Shown one piece after another: positions 32,253-40,865 of a DNA stretch of 64,000 nucleotides (position 1 is the first letter of the stretch; each line of letters starts with the position of its first letter). Where the stretch lies: the NCBI GenBank assembly GCA_045806965.1, contig JBJMIG010000091.1, forward strand, positions 62,001 through 126,000, in the 5' to 3' direction. The notes under the pieces are model-generated. The model searched no databases and was not told the origin of the DNA. It saw only the letters and a list, made by a program, of their open reading frames with translations. The stretch is from DASYTH01 sp045806965. Its GTDB lineage: Bacteria > Actinomycetota > Actinomycetes > Mycobacteriales > Pseudonocardiaceae. A program made the translations under genes and the position numbers.

Positions 32253-35018
32253 CTAGCCGGAGACGGTCTGCGGCGCGGTGTTCCACCCGGAAAGGCTGAC
32301 CACCGGGTCGGCCCCGCGCAGTTGTGCGCGGGCGTAGCGGGCCGTGATGGTCTGCGACTCGCCCGGCCAGAGCGTGAGGTCGTTCTGGCTCCACAGGATG
32401 GGCAGCACCTGGTTGTCGCCGGCCAGCGGCCGGCCGGCCGCGGTGCCGCGCCGCACGTCCGCACGGAGCAGGAAACCGACCGTCGGCCTGGTCGACACGT
32501 TGCGCACGGTGACCGTGGTGACCAGGTCGTCGCCGCTCTGCTCGGACCGGGCGGACACGTTGACCTGTGCCGGGGCAAGGGTTCGCAGACCGGTGAGGTC
32601 GGCGTAGCCGTTCGGCGCGAACTCGGTTCCGCTGCCCTCGCCAAGGGTCCGGCTGAAGTCGACCACGTCCGGCTTGGTGGACAGCCAGTACACGTTGCGG
32701 CTCACCGTGCGGTTTCCGTCGGTCAGGGTGAGCCGGAGGAAGTACGTGGTGGAGATGCCGGCCGGCACGGCGGGCCGCAGCACGGTGGCCACGTCCTGAC
32801 TGGACAGTGCCGGCACACTGGCCTGGTAGCTGGCCTTCACGCTGCCGTTGATGTCGATCAGATCCGCGGTGGCGCGCAGACCGGCCTGCCGCTGCCGGGT
32901 CAGGTTCACCACCTTGATCGAGCCGTCGTCGTAGGCGTACAGCACGTGCACCGGTTCGCCGGCGCGCTGGGCGCCGAAGTAGACACCGGCCTGGTCGAAG
33001 TCGAAACCGTAGAGCTCCCACTGCAATGACGGCCAGGCCTTGTTGAGCTGCCAGTAGATCAGGCCAGTGCTCGGGTTCGCCGGATCCTTGGCGTGGCCGA
33101 GGTAGGCCTCGAACGCGGCTCTGGTCGCCTCGTAGCCGCCCGCCTGGGCGATGCGTTGGTAGGACGCCATGTCCGACCAATGACCGTATCGGTTCCACAG
33201 CGGCGTGTTGTACCGGCCGAGCCGTCCGACCGCGGTGTAGTCGTTGTACTCGCTGGCATGGAACAGATCCGGACCGGTGCCCTTGCCATTGGTGGAGCTG
33301 ACGTCCCAGAGTTGGCCCTGCTCGGCCGGGGTGAGGAACCGGTTGAGCGAGTCGACGGTGGGGATCGTGTTGCCGTTGCCCGTCTCGGTGTCGTAGCCGA
33401 ACGCGCCGCCGGCGTTGGTGAAGTCGCCGCCCAGGTTCATGTCCTGGGTGTTGTTCCACCAGTAGCTCGGCGGGGAGTAGTTGTACGGACCCTCCTTCGC
33501 GCCGGCCTGGCCGAGCTGCGCGGACGCCTTGTACTCGGCGGAGGCGAGCTGCGGGGTGGACCAGTCGGCCGCCCGGAACGCGTCGAGGAAGATCGCCTCC
33601 TTGGCCGGGTCCGGTTCGTTGTCGCTGCCCTGGAAGAAGCAGAACACGCTGGGGTGGTCACGGAAGGCGCGCGCCACGTTGGCAGCCTGGTTCGCCGCGT
33701 TGGCCTTGATCCGGTCGTTCCACTGCGACGAGTCCTGCTCCCACTTGTCGCAGCACTGCCAGCCCGGCATGGCGAGGATGCCCATCCGGTCCATCTGGCG
33801 CAGCATGTCGTCCGGCGGGAAGTTGCCCTCGAACCGGATCGTGTTCAGGCCGAGGTTCCTGACGTAGTTCAGCTGGTCCCTGGTGTTCTGCGGGGTGTAG
33901 CGCAGGAACAGTTCCTGTGACCAGCCGCCGCCGCGCACCACGAGCGGCTCACCGTTGATCACGAACTGCCGGTATCCCTGGGGTCCAAGGGTTTTGCCCG
34001 GCACCACCGGGGTCAGGTACGAGGTGACCGTGCGGATGCCGAAGTCCTCGGCCGCCGTGTCGCTGAGCCTGCCGGCGGCCGTGGCGAACACACCGAGGTG
34101 GTACATGGGCTGGTCGCCCATCTGGTAGGGCCACCAGATCGCCGGGTGCCGCAGGTGCAGTTGCGGGAACCGGTCCGGGCCCAGCGTCACCGGGAGCGTC
34201 CCGTGCGCCGGCACGGTCACACTGGTACTGAACGGAACCAAGGTGCCCGGCCGGGTGATCGTGCCGGCGAAGACGGCGTGTTGCGCGGAGTCGGTGTTGT
34301 TGCGCAGGTCCGCCTTGACGGTGAGGTCGGAGCTGCTCAGGTCGGCGGCGTTGGACTGGACCACATGGGTGTTGCGCACGGAGACCGCGCCGTCCTGCTC
34401 CAGGGTCGGGGCGAACTGCAGCCCGGTCCAGTTGTCCGGCGAGTTCGGGTTCCAGTCGACCATGTCCAGGGTGAGGAAGCCGCGGTCGCTGGTGTCGTTG
34501 CGGAACACGTCCAGCGCGATCGCGTTGGCGCCGTCGCGGAGCAGTGGGGTGAGGTCGTACTCGAAGCGCGAGTAGGCGCCCTGCAGCTCGGCCTGGCCGG
34601 CGATCTTGGTGCCGTTGACCCAGAGGTTGGCCCTGGACAGCACGCCGTTCAGCACCAGGAACGAGTGCTGCCCGGCCCGCGGGTGCAGGGTGAGCTCGTC
34701 GCGGTACCACCAGTTGACCTTGAACTGGTCGGTCGGCACCGAGGCCAGGTTGTTCGAGGAGAAGATGTTCGGGTAGCGGCCGTTCTCCAGCAACCCGGCC
34801 ATCAGCGTCTCGGGCCGCGAGATCGGCAGCCAGCCGGCTGTTGAGTAGCCCGGCCGGGAGATCACCGCGCCGGAGTCCGGCACGGCGGCTGAGGACTGGA
34901 TCTTCCAGCCGTGCACCAACTCGCCCGGTGCGGTGGTGGTTGGCTCGGCCGAGGCGACCGGGACGGTCGCGGTGGCGAGGAGCAGAGCGGCGACAGCGGC
35001 GATGGCGACGTGCTTCAT
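32253..35018 (-). CDS. csxA: Secreted exo-beta-D-glucosaminidase (GH2, CsxA-like)
   Basis: A 921-aa secreted glycosidase. A Sec signal peptide ends near residue 24 (VASA-EP). It has a jelly-roll GH2 N-domain, immunoglobulin-like domains and a TIM barrel (about residues 340-640), then C-terminal beta domains. The catalytic pair expected for the CsxA subfamily is visible: FFQGSDNEPD with D466, in place of the glutamate of other GH2 enzymes, and GYDTETG with nucleophile E545. It would release glucosamine from chitosan ends outside the cell. AGGTGGGG precedes the ATG. GGAAACTTTAC just upstream (about 35050-35060) resembles half of a ROK/GntR-type operator. Confidence 0.88.
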   Translation of the reverse strand: MKHVAIAAVAALLLATATVPVASAEPTTTAPGELVHGWKIQSSAAVPDSGAVISRPGYSTAGWLPISRPETLMAGLLENGRYPNIFSSNNLASVPTDQFKVNWWYRDELTLHPRAGQHSFLVLNGVLSRANLWVNGTKIAGQAELQGAYSRFEYDLTPLLRDGANAIALDVFRNDTSDRGFLTLDMVDWNPNSPDNWTGLQFAPTLEQDGAVSVRNTHVVQSNAADLSSSDLTVKADLRNNTDSAQHAVFAGTITRPGTLVPFSTSVTVPAHGTLPVTLGPDRFPQLHLRHPAIWWPYQMGDQPMYHLGVFATAAGRLSDTAAEDFGIRTVTSYLTPVVPGKTLGPQGYRQFVINGEPLVVRGGGWSQELFLRYTPQNTRDQLNYVRNLGLNTIRFEGNFPPDDMLRQMDRMGILAMPGWQCCDKWEQDSSQWNDRIKANAANQAANVARAFRDHPSVFCFFQGSDNEPDPAKEAIFLDAFRAADWSTPQLASAEYKASAQLGQAGAKEGPYNYSPPSYWWNNTQDMNLGGDFTNAGGAFGYDTETGNGNTIPTVDSLNRFLTPAEQGQLWDVSSTNGKGTGPDLFHASEYNDYTAVGRLGRYNTPLWNRYGHWSDMASYQRIAQAGGYEATRAAFEAYLGHAKDPANPSTGLIYWQLNKAWPSLQWELYGFDFDQAGVYFGAQRAGEPVHVLYAYDDGSIKVVNLTRQRQAGLRATADLIDINGSVKASYQASVPALSSQDVATVLRPAVPAGISTTYFLRLTLTDGNRTVSRNVYWLSTKPDVVDFSRTLGEGSGTEFAPNGYADLTGLRTLAPAQVNVSARSEQSGDDLVTTVTVRNVSTRPTVGFLLRADVRRGTAAGRPLAGDNQVLPILWSQNDLTLWPGESQTITARYARAQLRGADPVVSLSGWNTAPQTVSG

Positions 35019-35097
35019 TACCCCACCTCGGCGTGAGCCTAATAGATAGGAAACTTTACAAACAGATGATGTCTAGTCCTCTCTCCCGCATACGTCA

Positions 35098-35140
35098 AGG
35101 GCCACCCTCCCCGGCGCTCGGCGCCGGAAAGAGTGGCCCT
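35098..35140. terminator. Nested stem-loop terminator after MFS gene
   Basis: The outer stem AGGGCCAC (35098-35105) pairs with GTGGCCCT (35133-35140). An inner stem CCGGCGC (35111-35117) pairs with GCGCCGG (35121-35127). It lies 14 bases past the minus-strand MFS stop and before the csxA-like promoter, so it should insulate the two. Confidence 0.7.
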
Positions 35141-35153
35141 GTTGGGAAAAAGC

Positions 35154-36677
35154 CTAGGCCATGATGCTGACCTTGTCCTCCGGCGCCTGGTCCGCGGCCG
35201 CGGGCGCCTTGCCGCGCGGCAGGAACAGGGCCGGGATGAACGCCACGGCCAGCAGCACGAGCGCCCAGACGAAGGTGGAGCCGAACGCGTCGGCGATCAA
35301 CGGGTTCACCTTCTCCCGCAGCTCCGGCGGAACCCCTTGGGCCGCACCGAGACCGCCTCGATCACCGCTGCTGGGCAGCCGGCTGGCCAGCGCGCTGCTC
35401 AGGATCACCGACATGGTCGCGGTGCCGATCGAGCCACCGATCTGCTGGATGATGTTCAGCGAGGTCGACGCGCCGGACACGTCCGACCTGGTCAGCTGCT
35501 GGAGCGCGGCGGACATCATCGGCATCATCGTCATGCCCATGCCCAGTCCCATCACGAACAGCGCGCCGCCGAGCACCCAGTACGAGGTGTTCGCGCCGAC
35601 CTGGGTGAACACCGCCATCGCGGCGACGATCACCACGATGCCGGACTGCGCGATCCGGGCCGGGCCGAACCGGTCGGTGATCATGCCGGCCAGTGGCATG
35701 GTCAACATCGCGCCGATGCCCTGCGGAGCGAGCAGCAGACCGGCGCTGAACGCGGTCTCCGCGCGCACCGTCTGGTAGTACAGCGGCAGCATCAGCATGG
35801 CACCGAAGAACGCGATGGTGAACAGCACCATGGCGCCCGAGGACACCGCGAACGTCCGGTTGCGGAACAGCTTCAGGTCGATCAGCGGGTGAGCGGTGCG
35901 GGTCGACCTGAGGATGAACCCGACGATCAGCAGTGCGCCGGCGATGGCCGGGATGAGCACCTCGGCGTGTCCGATGCCGCCCTGCTTCGGCACCTGGGCC
36001 AGGCCGTAGATCAGCGCGGCCAGGCCGGGGGAGAGCATCAGCAGGCCGGGGAAGTCCAGCCGCTCGGCCGGCTTCGGCTGGTCCCGGTCGAGGATCCGGA
36101 TGCCGAGGATCAGCGCGACGACGCCGATCGGCACGTTGATGAAGAAGATCCACCGCCACGAGACGTCGTCGACCAGCCAGCCGCCGAGGATCGGTCCGAG
36201 GATCGGCCCGAGCAGCATCGGCACGCCGAGCACGCTCATCACCCGGCCGATTCGCTGCGGGCCGGCCGCGGTGGTCAGGATCGTCATGCCGGCCGGCATG
36301 ATCATGCCGCCGCCCAGTCCCTGGAGCACCCGGAAGAAGATCAGCGACTCCACCGACCACGCGGTTCCGGCCAGGGCGGAGCCGACCATGAAGAGCCCGA
36401 TCGCGGTGAGGTAGAGCCGTTTGGTGCCGAACCGGTCAGCCGCCCACCGACTCAGCGGGATCACCGTGGCCAGCGCCAGGGTGTAGCCGGTGGCCACCCA
36501 TTGGATCGTCTCGAGCGAGGTCTCGAACTCCAGCGAGAGCTTGCTGATCGCCACGTTGACGACCGTGATGTCGAGGATCGACATGATCGCGCCAAGCACC
36601 ACGACCGATCCAATGGCCAGCAGCCGGCGATCGAGCCCGGCCCCGGTCGTGGCGGATGGGTGTCCCCCCGTACTCAT
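35154..36677 (-). CDS. MFS drug-efflux transporter, DHA2 family
   Basis: A 507-aa exporter with about 14 membrane segments. Motifs are LDITVVNVAISKLSLEFETS, SRWAADRFGTKRLYLTAIG, GPILGPILGGWLVDDVSWRW and RSTRTAHPLIDLKLFRNRTF, close to the EmrB/LfrA group. An extended extracellular loop (about residues 430-470) is rich in charged residues. Its ATG overlaps the stop of the MarR gene upstream (ATGA), so the two are translationally coupled and the exporter is almost certainly MarR-controlled. Confidence 0.9.
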   Translation of the reverse strand: MSTGGHPSATTGAGLDRRLLAIGSVVVLGAIMSILDITVVNVAISKLSLEFETSLETIQWVATGYTLALATVIPLSRWAADRFGTKRLYLTAIGLFMVGSALAGTAWSVESLIFFRVLQGLGGGMIMPAGMTILTTAAGPQRIGRVMSVLGVPMLLGPILGPILGGWLVDDVSWRWIFFINVPIGVVALILGIRILDRDQPKPAERLDFPGLLMLSPGLAALIYGLAQVPKQGGIGHAEVLIPAIAGALLIVGFILRSTRTAHPLIDLKLFRNRTFAVSSGAMVLFTIAFFGAMLMLPLYYQTVRAETAFSAGLLLAPQGIGAMLTMPLAGMITDRFGPARIAQSGIVVIVAAMAVFTQVGANTSYWVLGGALFVMGLGMGMTMMPMMSAALQQLTRSDVSGASTSLNIIQQIGGSIGTATMSVILSSALASRLPSSGDRGGLGAAQGVPPELREKVNPLIADAFGSTFVWALVLLAVAFIPALFLPRGKAPAAADQAPEDKVSIMA

Positions 36678-37153
36678 CTGTTCTCCTCTAACTTCGGTGG
36701 ATTGAACTCAGGCCGGGCCAGGATCGGCGCCAGCACGTTGAACAGTTCGGTGCGCTCGCGTGTGCTGAGCCGCTCGGCGAACAACCGCAGCGGCTCCTGA
36801 TGCGCCTCGGTCAGCCGGCCGATCAGCGCCGCCCCCGCCGGCAGCAGGCTGACCCGCTTGACCCTGCGGTCGTGCTCGTCCTCCCGCCGGGCCACGAGGC
36901 CCTCGCGGACCAGCGCGTCCACCGCCCGCCCGGCGGCCGCCACGGACAGGCCGACCCGCTCGGCCAGTTCGTGCACGGCCGGCTCGTGGTCACTGGTGTC
37001 CAGGATGAACATCGTGCAGATCTGCGAGAGCGACAGGTCGAGCTCGGCCGCGACCTGCATGGCGCTCGCCTCGCCGAGCCGCTTGAGGTGCGTGGCGAGG
37101 TCGGCCAGCACGCCGGTCAGCGCGTCGACCGAGACCTGCCGATTTACTTGCAT
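36674..37153 (-). CDS. MarR-family transcriptional regulator
   Basis: A 159-aa winged-helix protein; ATG 37153 (MQVNRQVSVDAL) is preferred, since further upstream the frame crosses promoter DNA (TATATT nine bases before the ATG). The recognition helix region is VHELAERVGLSVAAAGRAVD and the wing REDEHDRRVKRVSLLPAG. It forms an operon with the DHA2 exporter. Several GCAA/TTGC dyads lie in its promoter and are likely its operator. Confidence 0.87.
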   Translation of the reverse strand: MQVNRQVSVDALTGVLADLATHLKRLGEASAMQVAAELDLSLSQICTMFILDTSDHEPAVHELAERVGLSVAAAGRAVDALVREGLVARREDEHDRRVKRVSLLPAGAALIGRLTEAHQEPLRLFAERLSTRERTELFNVLAPILARPEFNPPKLEENR

Positions 37154-37221
37154 GGACGCAAATATATCAATGTCGCAACTGGAGTGTTGCCACATTTATT
37201 GTGTGACCGCAACCACACGAT
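37148..37221. promoter_or_regulatory. Divergent promoter region with three dyads
   Basis: Dyads are TTGC/GCAA (37148-37151, 37158-37161), GCAAC/GTTGC (37175-37179, 37186-37190) and ATTGTGTG/CACACGAT with one mismatch (37198-37205, 37214-37221). The region is A+T-rich relative to its surroundings and separates MarR (-) from the phosphotransferase (+). The first two share the GCAA half-site and would suit MarR autoregulation. Confidence 0.5.
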
Positions 37222-37255
37222 ACGTAAGATAATTGGTCGACTACCGTCTGCTCCC

Positions 37256-38230
37256 ATGGCAGAGCTCCCGACCGGCGCGGTCGTCGCCATGCTGTCCGAA
37301 GTGCTGCCGCCGCCGGTGACGGTCGTCGAACTGCGCCCATTGACCGGCGGAGCGTCGGCCCAGACCTGGTCGATCGATGTCACCGACGGCACCGGCGCCG
37401 CGCACGGGCTGATCCTGCGCCGGGGCGCCGGCCGCAGCGGCATCGGCTTCGGGCTCGATCCAGCCGTCGAACCGTTGGTGCAGCGCGCGGCGCACGAGTC
37501 TGGCGTGCCGGTCGCCGCGGTGCTGACGACGTTCGCCGACGACAGCATCGGCACCGGATATGTCATGCGGCGGCTGTCCGGCGAGACCATTCCACGCCGG
37601 CTGCTCCGGGACGAGGCGTATGCGGCGGCCCGGGCCCGCCTGGTGCCGGACTGTGCCGCCGCCCTGGCCGCGGTGCACGCGGTGCCGCTGGACCGGTTGC
37701 CGGCGCTGCCCCGGTTGCCGGCCCCCGAGGCGGTGACGTTCCTGGAGTCGGTGCGCCGCTCGGTCGGTGCGCCGGTACCCACCTTCGAGTTCGGTTTCCG
37801 GTGGCTGCGGGAACACCTGCCGCGGCCGGGCCGGCTCACGTTGGTGCACGGCGACTTCCGGTTGGGCAACCTCCTCCTCGACGAGGGAGGGCTGGTTGCC
37901 GTGCTGGACTGGGAGCTCACCCACCTCGGCGACCCGATGGAGGACCTGGCCTGGCTGTGTAGCAGGGCCTGGCGGTTCGGCGGGCCGGGCGAGGTCGGCG
38001 GCTTCGGCGCTCGCACCGATCTCGATGCGTGCTACGAGCGGGCTTCCGGCCGGGCGGTCGACCCGTCGCGGGTGCTGTTCTGGGAGGTGTTCGCGGCGCT
38101 GCGGTGGGGCGTGATCTGCCAGCTTCAGGCGCACGCCCACCTGCACGGTGAGCACCGCTCGGTGGAGCGCGCCGCGATCGGCCGCCGGGTCACCGAGGCC
38201 GAGCTCGACCTGCTGCTCCTGATCGGCTGA
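37256..38230 (+). CDS. APH-family phosphotransferase (kinase-like)
   Basis: A 324-aa aminoglycoside-phosphotransferase-fold protein from ATG 37256 (MAELPTGAVVAML). The catalytic loop is LVHGDFRLGNLLLDE (about residues 196-210) and the metal-binding segment VAVLDWELTHLGDPMEDLAW. This subgroup (ACAD10-like) is linked to acyl-CoA metabolism rather than drug resistance. The next gene is a DUF6285 protein 11 bases on, a pairing usually found beside acyl-CoA dehydrogenases, which supports that reading. No acyl-CoA dehydrogenase is present here. Confidence 0.85.
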   Translation: MAELPTGAVVAMLSEVLPPPVTVVELRPLTGGASAQTWSIDVTDGTGAAHGLILRRGAGRSGIGFGLDPAVEPLVQRAAHESGVPVAAVLTTFADDSIGTGYVMRRLSGETIPRRLLRDEAYAAARARLVPDCAAALAAVHAVPLDRLPALPRLPAPEAVTFLESVRRSVGAPVPTFEFGFRWLREHLPRPGRLTLVHGDFRLGNLLLDEGGLVAVLDWELTHLGDPMEDLAWLCSRAWRFGGPGEVGGFGARTDLDACYERASGRAVDPSRVLFWEVFAALRWGVICQLQAHAHLHGEHRSVERAAIGRRVTEAELDLLLLIG

Positions 38231-38241
38231 GGAGGCCGCCC

Positions 38242-38655
38242 GTGCTCGACGAACGTCCCACCGCCGCCGAACTCGTCGACGCCGTTGCCGAGTTCCTTAC
38301 CCAGCGGCTACTTCCCACGCTCGACGGGCAACTCGCGTTCCACACCAGGGTCGCCGCCAACGCGTTGCGCATCGTGCACCGCGAGCTGACCTGCGGCGCC
38401 AAGGTCGCCGAAGCCGAGCTGGCCCGGCTGCGGGCGTTGGCCGGCGCCGATCGCGTCGACGACGCCGACCTCAACTCCGCGCTGGCCGAGCGGATCCGCA
38501 CCGGAGACCTGTCCACATCGGATGAATCGTTGCGTGATCACCTGATCCGCAGTGTGCTCGCTCGGATGGCCATCGACAACCCCGGCTACCCGTCGCTGGC
38601 CGAGGCCGCTACCCGTTGGCCCGATCAAGCGCAAGGTGAGGCCGCGCTTCCATAA
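38242..38655 (+). CDS. DUF6285 protein
   Basis: A 137-aa, almost entirely helical protein from GTG 38242 with GAGGAGG upstream. The pattern PTAAELVDAVAEFLTQRLLP, FHTRVAANALRIVHREL and the late LRDHLIRSVLARMAIDNPGY is typical of DUF6285. It is usually encoded with an APH-like kinase and acts in the same, undefined pathway. The last nine codons (QAQGEAALP) and stop lie within the left half of a dispersed hairpin repeat, so the C-terminus may have been reshaped by repeat insertion. Confidence 0.75.
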   Translation: MLDERPTAAELVDAVAEFLTQRLLPTLDGQLAFHTRVAANALRIVHRELTCGAKVAEAELARLRALAGADRVDDADLNSALAERIRTGDLSTSDESLRDHLIRSVLARMAIDNPGYPSLAEAATRWPDQAQGEAALP

Positions 38656-38675
38656 GCGGAAGGTCACCTTGCGCT
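38628..38675. repeat. Dispersed hairpin repeat at convergent gene ends
   Basis: AGCGCAAGGTGA (38628-38639) and TCACCTTGCGCT (38664-38675) are perfect 12-base inverted arms around a 24-base loop that itself contains GCGCTTCC/GCGGAAGG. It spans the end of the DUF6285 gene (+) and stops 20 bases from the IclR gene end (-), again a convergent junction. Confidence 0.85.
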
Positions 38676-38694
38676 GCTACCGGAGCCGCGGTGC

Positions 38695-39486
38695 TCAGCC
38701 GGCCGCGGGCAGGTGCCCGAGCCGCCGAGACAAGGTGCCGGCCGCGTCGGCCACCATCGGCCCCAGTTCGGCCGCCCGCAGCAGCACCCGGCCGGCCGGG
38801 CCGGCGATGCTCATGGCCCCGATCGGCCGGCCGGTCCGGTCCCGGACCGCCGCGGCCACGCATCCGACGTCCGGCTCGTTCTCGATGTTGTCGATGGCCC
38901 AACCGCGCCGGCCGGTCCGGTCCAGCTCGTCGAAGAGCTGCGCCCGGTCCACGATTGTGTTCGGTGTCAATCGGTCCAGCCGCATGCGGGCGACTCGCTC
39001 GGCCCGCTCCACAGTAGACAGAGCAGAGAGCCAGGCCTTGCCGAGCGAGGTGGCGTGTTGGGGCCTGCGGGTGCCGAGCTGACAGTGCAGGGTCACCGCG
39101 TTGGCACCTCGGTCCTTGCCGACGTAGACCATGGCGTCGCCGTCCGGCACGGCGAGGAAGATCGTCTCACCGCTGCGCGCGGCCAGCCCGGCGAGGAACT
39201 GCGGTGCCGCCTTGTGCAGGTCCGTCGCGGACATCGCCTGCACCCCGAGCTCGACCAGCCGCGCGCCGAGCCGCACCCGGCCGGTGATGTGATCCGCCTC
39301 GAGGTACTGCAACTCCTTGAGCGTGTTGACGATCCGGTACACCGCGCTGCGGGACAGGCCGAGCTGGGTGGCGATGGCGTTGGTGGAGATCTCCTGCCGG
39401 GCACCGACGTGCTGGAGCACTGCCAACCCGCGCTCCAGGGTGCCGGAATACTGCCGGCGTTGCTGCGTTCTCAGGTCGGCGCGCAA
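38695..39486 (-). CDS. IclR-family transcriptional regulator
   Basis: A 263-aa regulator with a TTG start at 39486. It has an N-terminal winged helix (SGTLERGLAVLQHVGARQEI, then ATQLGLSRSAVYRIVNTLKE) and a C-terminal IclR effector domain (TSLGKAWLSAL, GWAIDNIENEPDVGCVAAAV, RDRTGRPIGAMSIAGPAGR). The effector is unknown; family members sense aromatic or short-chain metabolites. The 167 bases upstream, before the aldo-keto reductase end, hold no gene I can support and probably contain its promoter. Confidence 0.88.
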   Translation of the reverse strand: MRADLRTQQRRQYSGTLERGLAVLQHVGARQEISTNAIATQLGLSRSAVYRIVNTLKELQYLEADHITGRVRLGARLVELGVQAMSATDLHKAAPQFLAGLAARSGETIFLAVPDGDAMVYVGKDRGANAVTLHCQLGTRRPQHATSLGKAWLSALSTVERAERVARMRLDRLTPNTIVDRAQLFDELDRTGRRGWAIDNIENEPDVGCVAAAVRDRTGRPIGAMSIAGPAGRVLLRAAELGPMVADAAGTLSRRLGHLPAAG

Positions 39487-39653
39487 GCTCAGCCACCGTT
39501 CGCGGTGCGGTAGCCACGTGCGGCCATCGGATCGGTCGGGTACCGGACGTCCACGCCAGCCTCCGTGTACCGCTCAGTGATACACATCGCCATTGACCGG
39601 AATGACGGTAACACCTCCGATGAATTTCTGGAAGATGGTGGAGCGTACCGGAT

Positions 39654-40700
39654 TCAGTGCGCCTCGTGCCCGTCCAGCTCGGTGCGGGCGCGCGACCACG
39701 ACGACACCCTAGCCAGCCTGGCCACTTCATCCTCGGTTAGCCGCAGCGAAGCCGCCGGGAGCAGGGAGCGCAACTGCTCCGGGGTATTCGCGCCGATGAT
39801 TGGAGCGGTGACGAACGGCTGGGCGAGCAGCCAGGCCACAGCGACCTGTGCGGGTGTGCTGACATGGCCCTCAGCGATCGCGACCAACTCGTCGATCACG
39901 GCCCAGTTCTGCTCGGTCATCCGACCTTTGTTGCCCTCGGCGCGGGGCGTGTCAGGCAGCGGCTGGTCCCGCCGGTACTTGCCGGTGAGGAAACCGCCGG
40001 CCAGCGGGCTGTACGGCAGCACGCCGATCCCGTGGTGCAGGCAGGCAGGCGCCAACTCGCGCTCGAAGTTCGCCCTGGTCGGCATGGCCAGGCTGTACTC
40101 CGGCTGAATCGCGACGTACCGCTCGAAGCCGCGCACGTCGCTGGTCCACAGCGCCTCCATGAGCCGCCAGGCGCTGTAGTTCGAGCATCCGATGTAGCGA
40201 ACCAGTCCGCGCCGCACCAGATCCGTGAACGCGGACAGGGTTTCCTCGATCGGGGTGAACGGATCGAGGTAGTGCGCCTGGTACAGATCGATGTGGTCGA
40301 CCCCGAGCCGGCGCAGGCTGTCCTCGCAGGCCCGGTGAATCCACCGGCGGGACAGGCCCTCGCGCTGATGTCGGGTGCCGCGGCCCTCGCTGAAGCTTTG
40401 GCCCATCGCGGCCCGGACCTTGGTCGCGATCACCAGGTCGTCCCGGTTGCCCCTGGCGGCGAGCCACCGGCCGATGATCTCCTCCGCCACGCCGCCGGCG
40501 TTGTTGTCCGCCCACTCGCTGTAGCAGTCCGCGGTGTCGATCAGGGTGCCACCCCAGTCGGCGTACGCATCCAGCACGGCGAAGGAGTTCTCCTCATCCG
40601 TCGTCCAGTTGAACTGCATGGTGCCGAGGGCGAGCGCGGACACCTCGAGCCCGGTCGTGCCGAGCCGCCGGTAGGTCGGGGAGGTGAGCTCAGTCGTCAT
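39654..40700 (-). CDS. Aldo-keto reductase
   Basis: A 348-aa TIM-barrel enzyme from ATG 40700 (MTTELTSPTYRRLGTTGLEV). The catalytic tetrad region is visible: LIDTADCYS (D, Y), VIATKVR (K) and YQAHYLDP (H near residue 137). The C-terminal GANTPEQLRSLL binds NADPH. It belongs to the AKR11/12-like group that reduces aldehydes or sugars. A MerR-type promoter with a -10 box about eight bases from the ATG implies a leaderless message induced by stress. No MerR gene is in the window. Confidence 0.88.
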   Translation of the reverse strand: MTTELTSPTYRRLGTTGLEVSALALGTMQFNWTTDEENSFAVLDAYADWGGTLIDTADCYSEWADNNAGGVAEEIIGRWLAARGNRDDLVIATKVRAAMGQSFSEGRGTRHQREGLSRRWIHRACEDSLRRLGVDHIDLYQAHYLDPFTPIEETLSAFTDLVRRGLVRYIGCSNYSAWRLMEALWTSDVRGFERYVAIQPEYSLAMPTRANFERELAPACLHHGIGVLPYSPLAGGFLTGKYRRDQPLPDTPRAEGNKGRMTEQNWAVIDELVAIAEGHVSTPAQVAVAWLLAQPFVTAPIIGANTPEQLRSLLPAASLRLTEDEVARLARVSSWSRARTELDGHEAH

Positions 40701-40707
40701 GCCGGAC

Positions 40708-40740
40708 GACGCTAGGTGCTGGAGCGCACTCCAGCACAAC
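40708..40740 (-). promoter_or_regulatory. MerR-type promoter of the aldo-keto reductase gene
   Basis: GTGCTGGAG (40716-40724) and CTCCAGCAC (40729-40737) are perfect nine-base arms. Read on the minus strand the order is TTGTGC, a 19-base spacer holding GGAGTGCGCTCC, then TAGCGT and the ATG eight bases on. An overlong 19-base spacer with a central dyad is the hallmark of MerR/SoxR-activated promoters. Confidence 0.62.
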
Positions 40741-40865
40741 AGAAATACCGCCCAGGTTCCCCCGAATGGGTGTAAGCGGATTCGATGGCCGCGGTGTCTG
40801 GAAGGCGTGACCGAAACAGTCGCAACCCGCACCGCGATCTACCGACGTATTCACGGGAACCTCCC

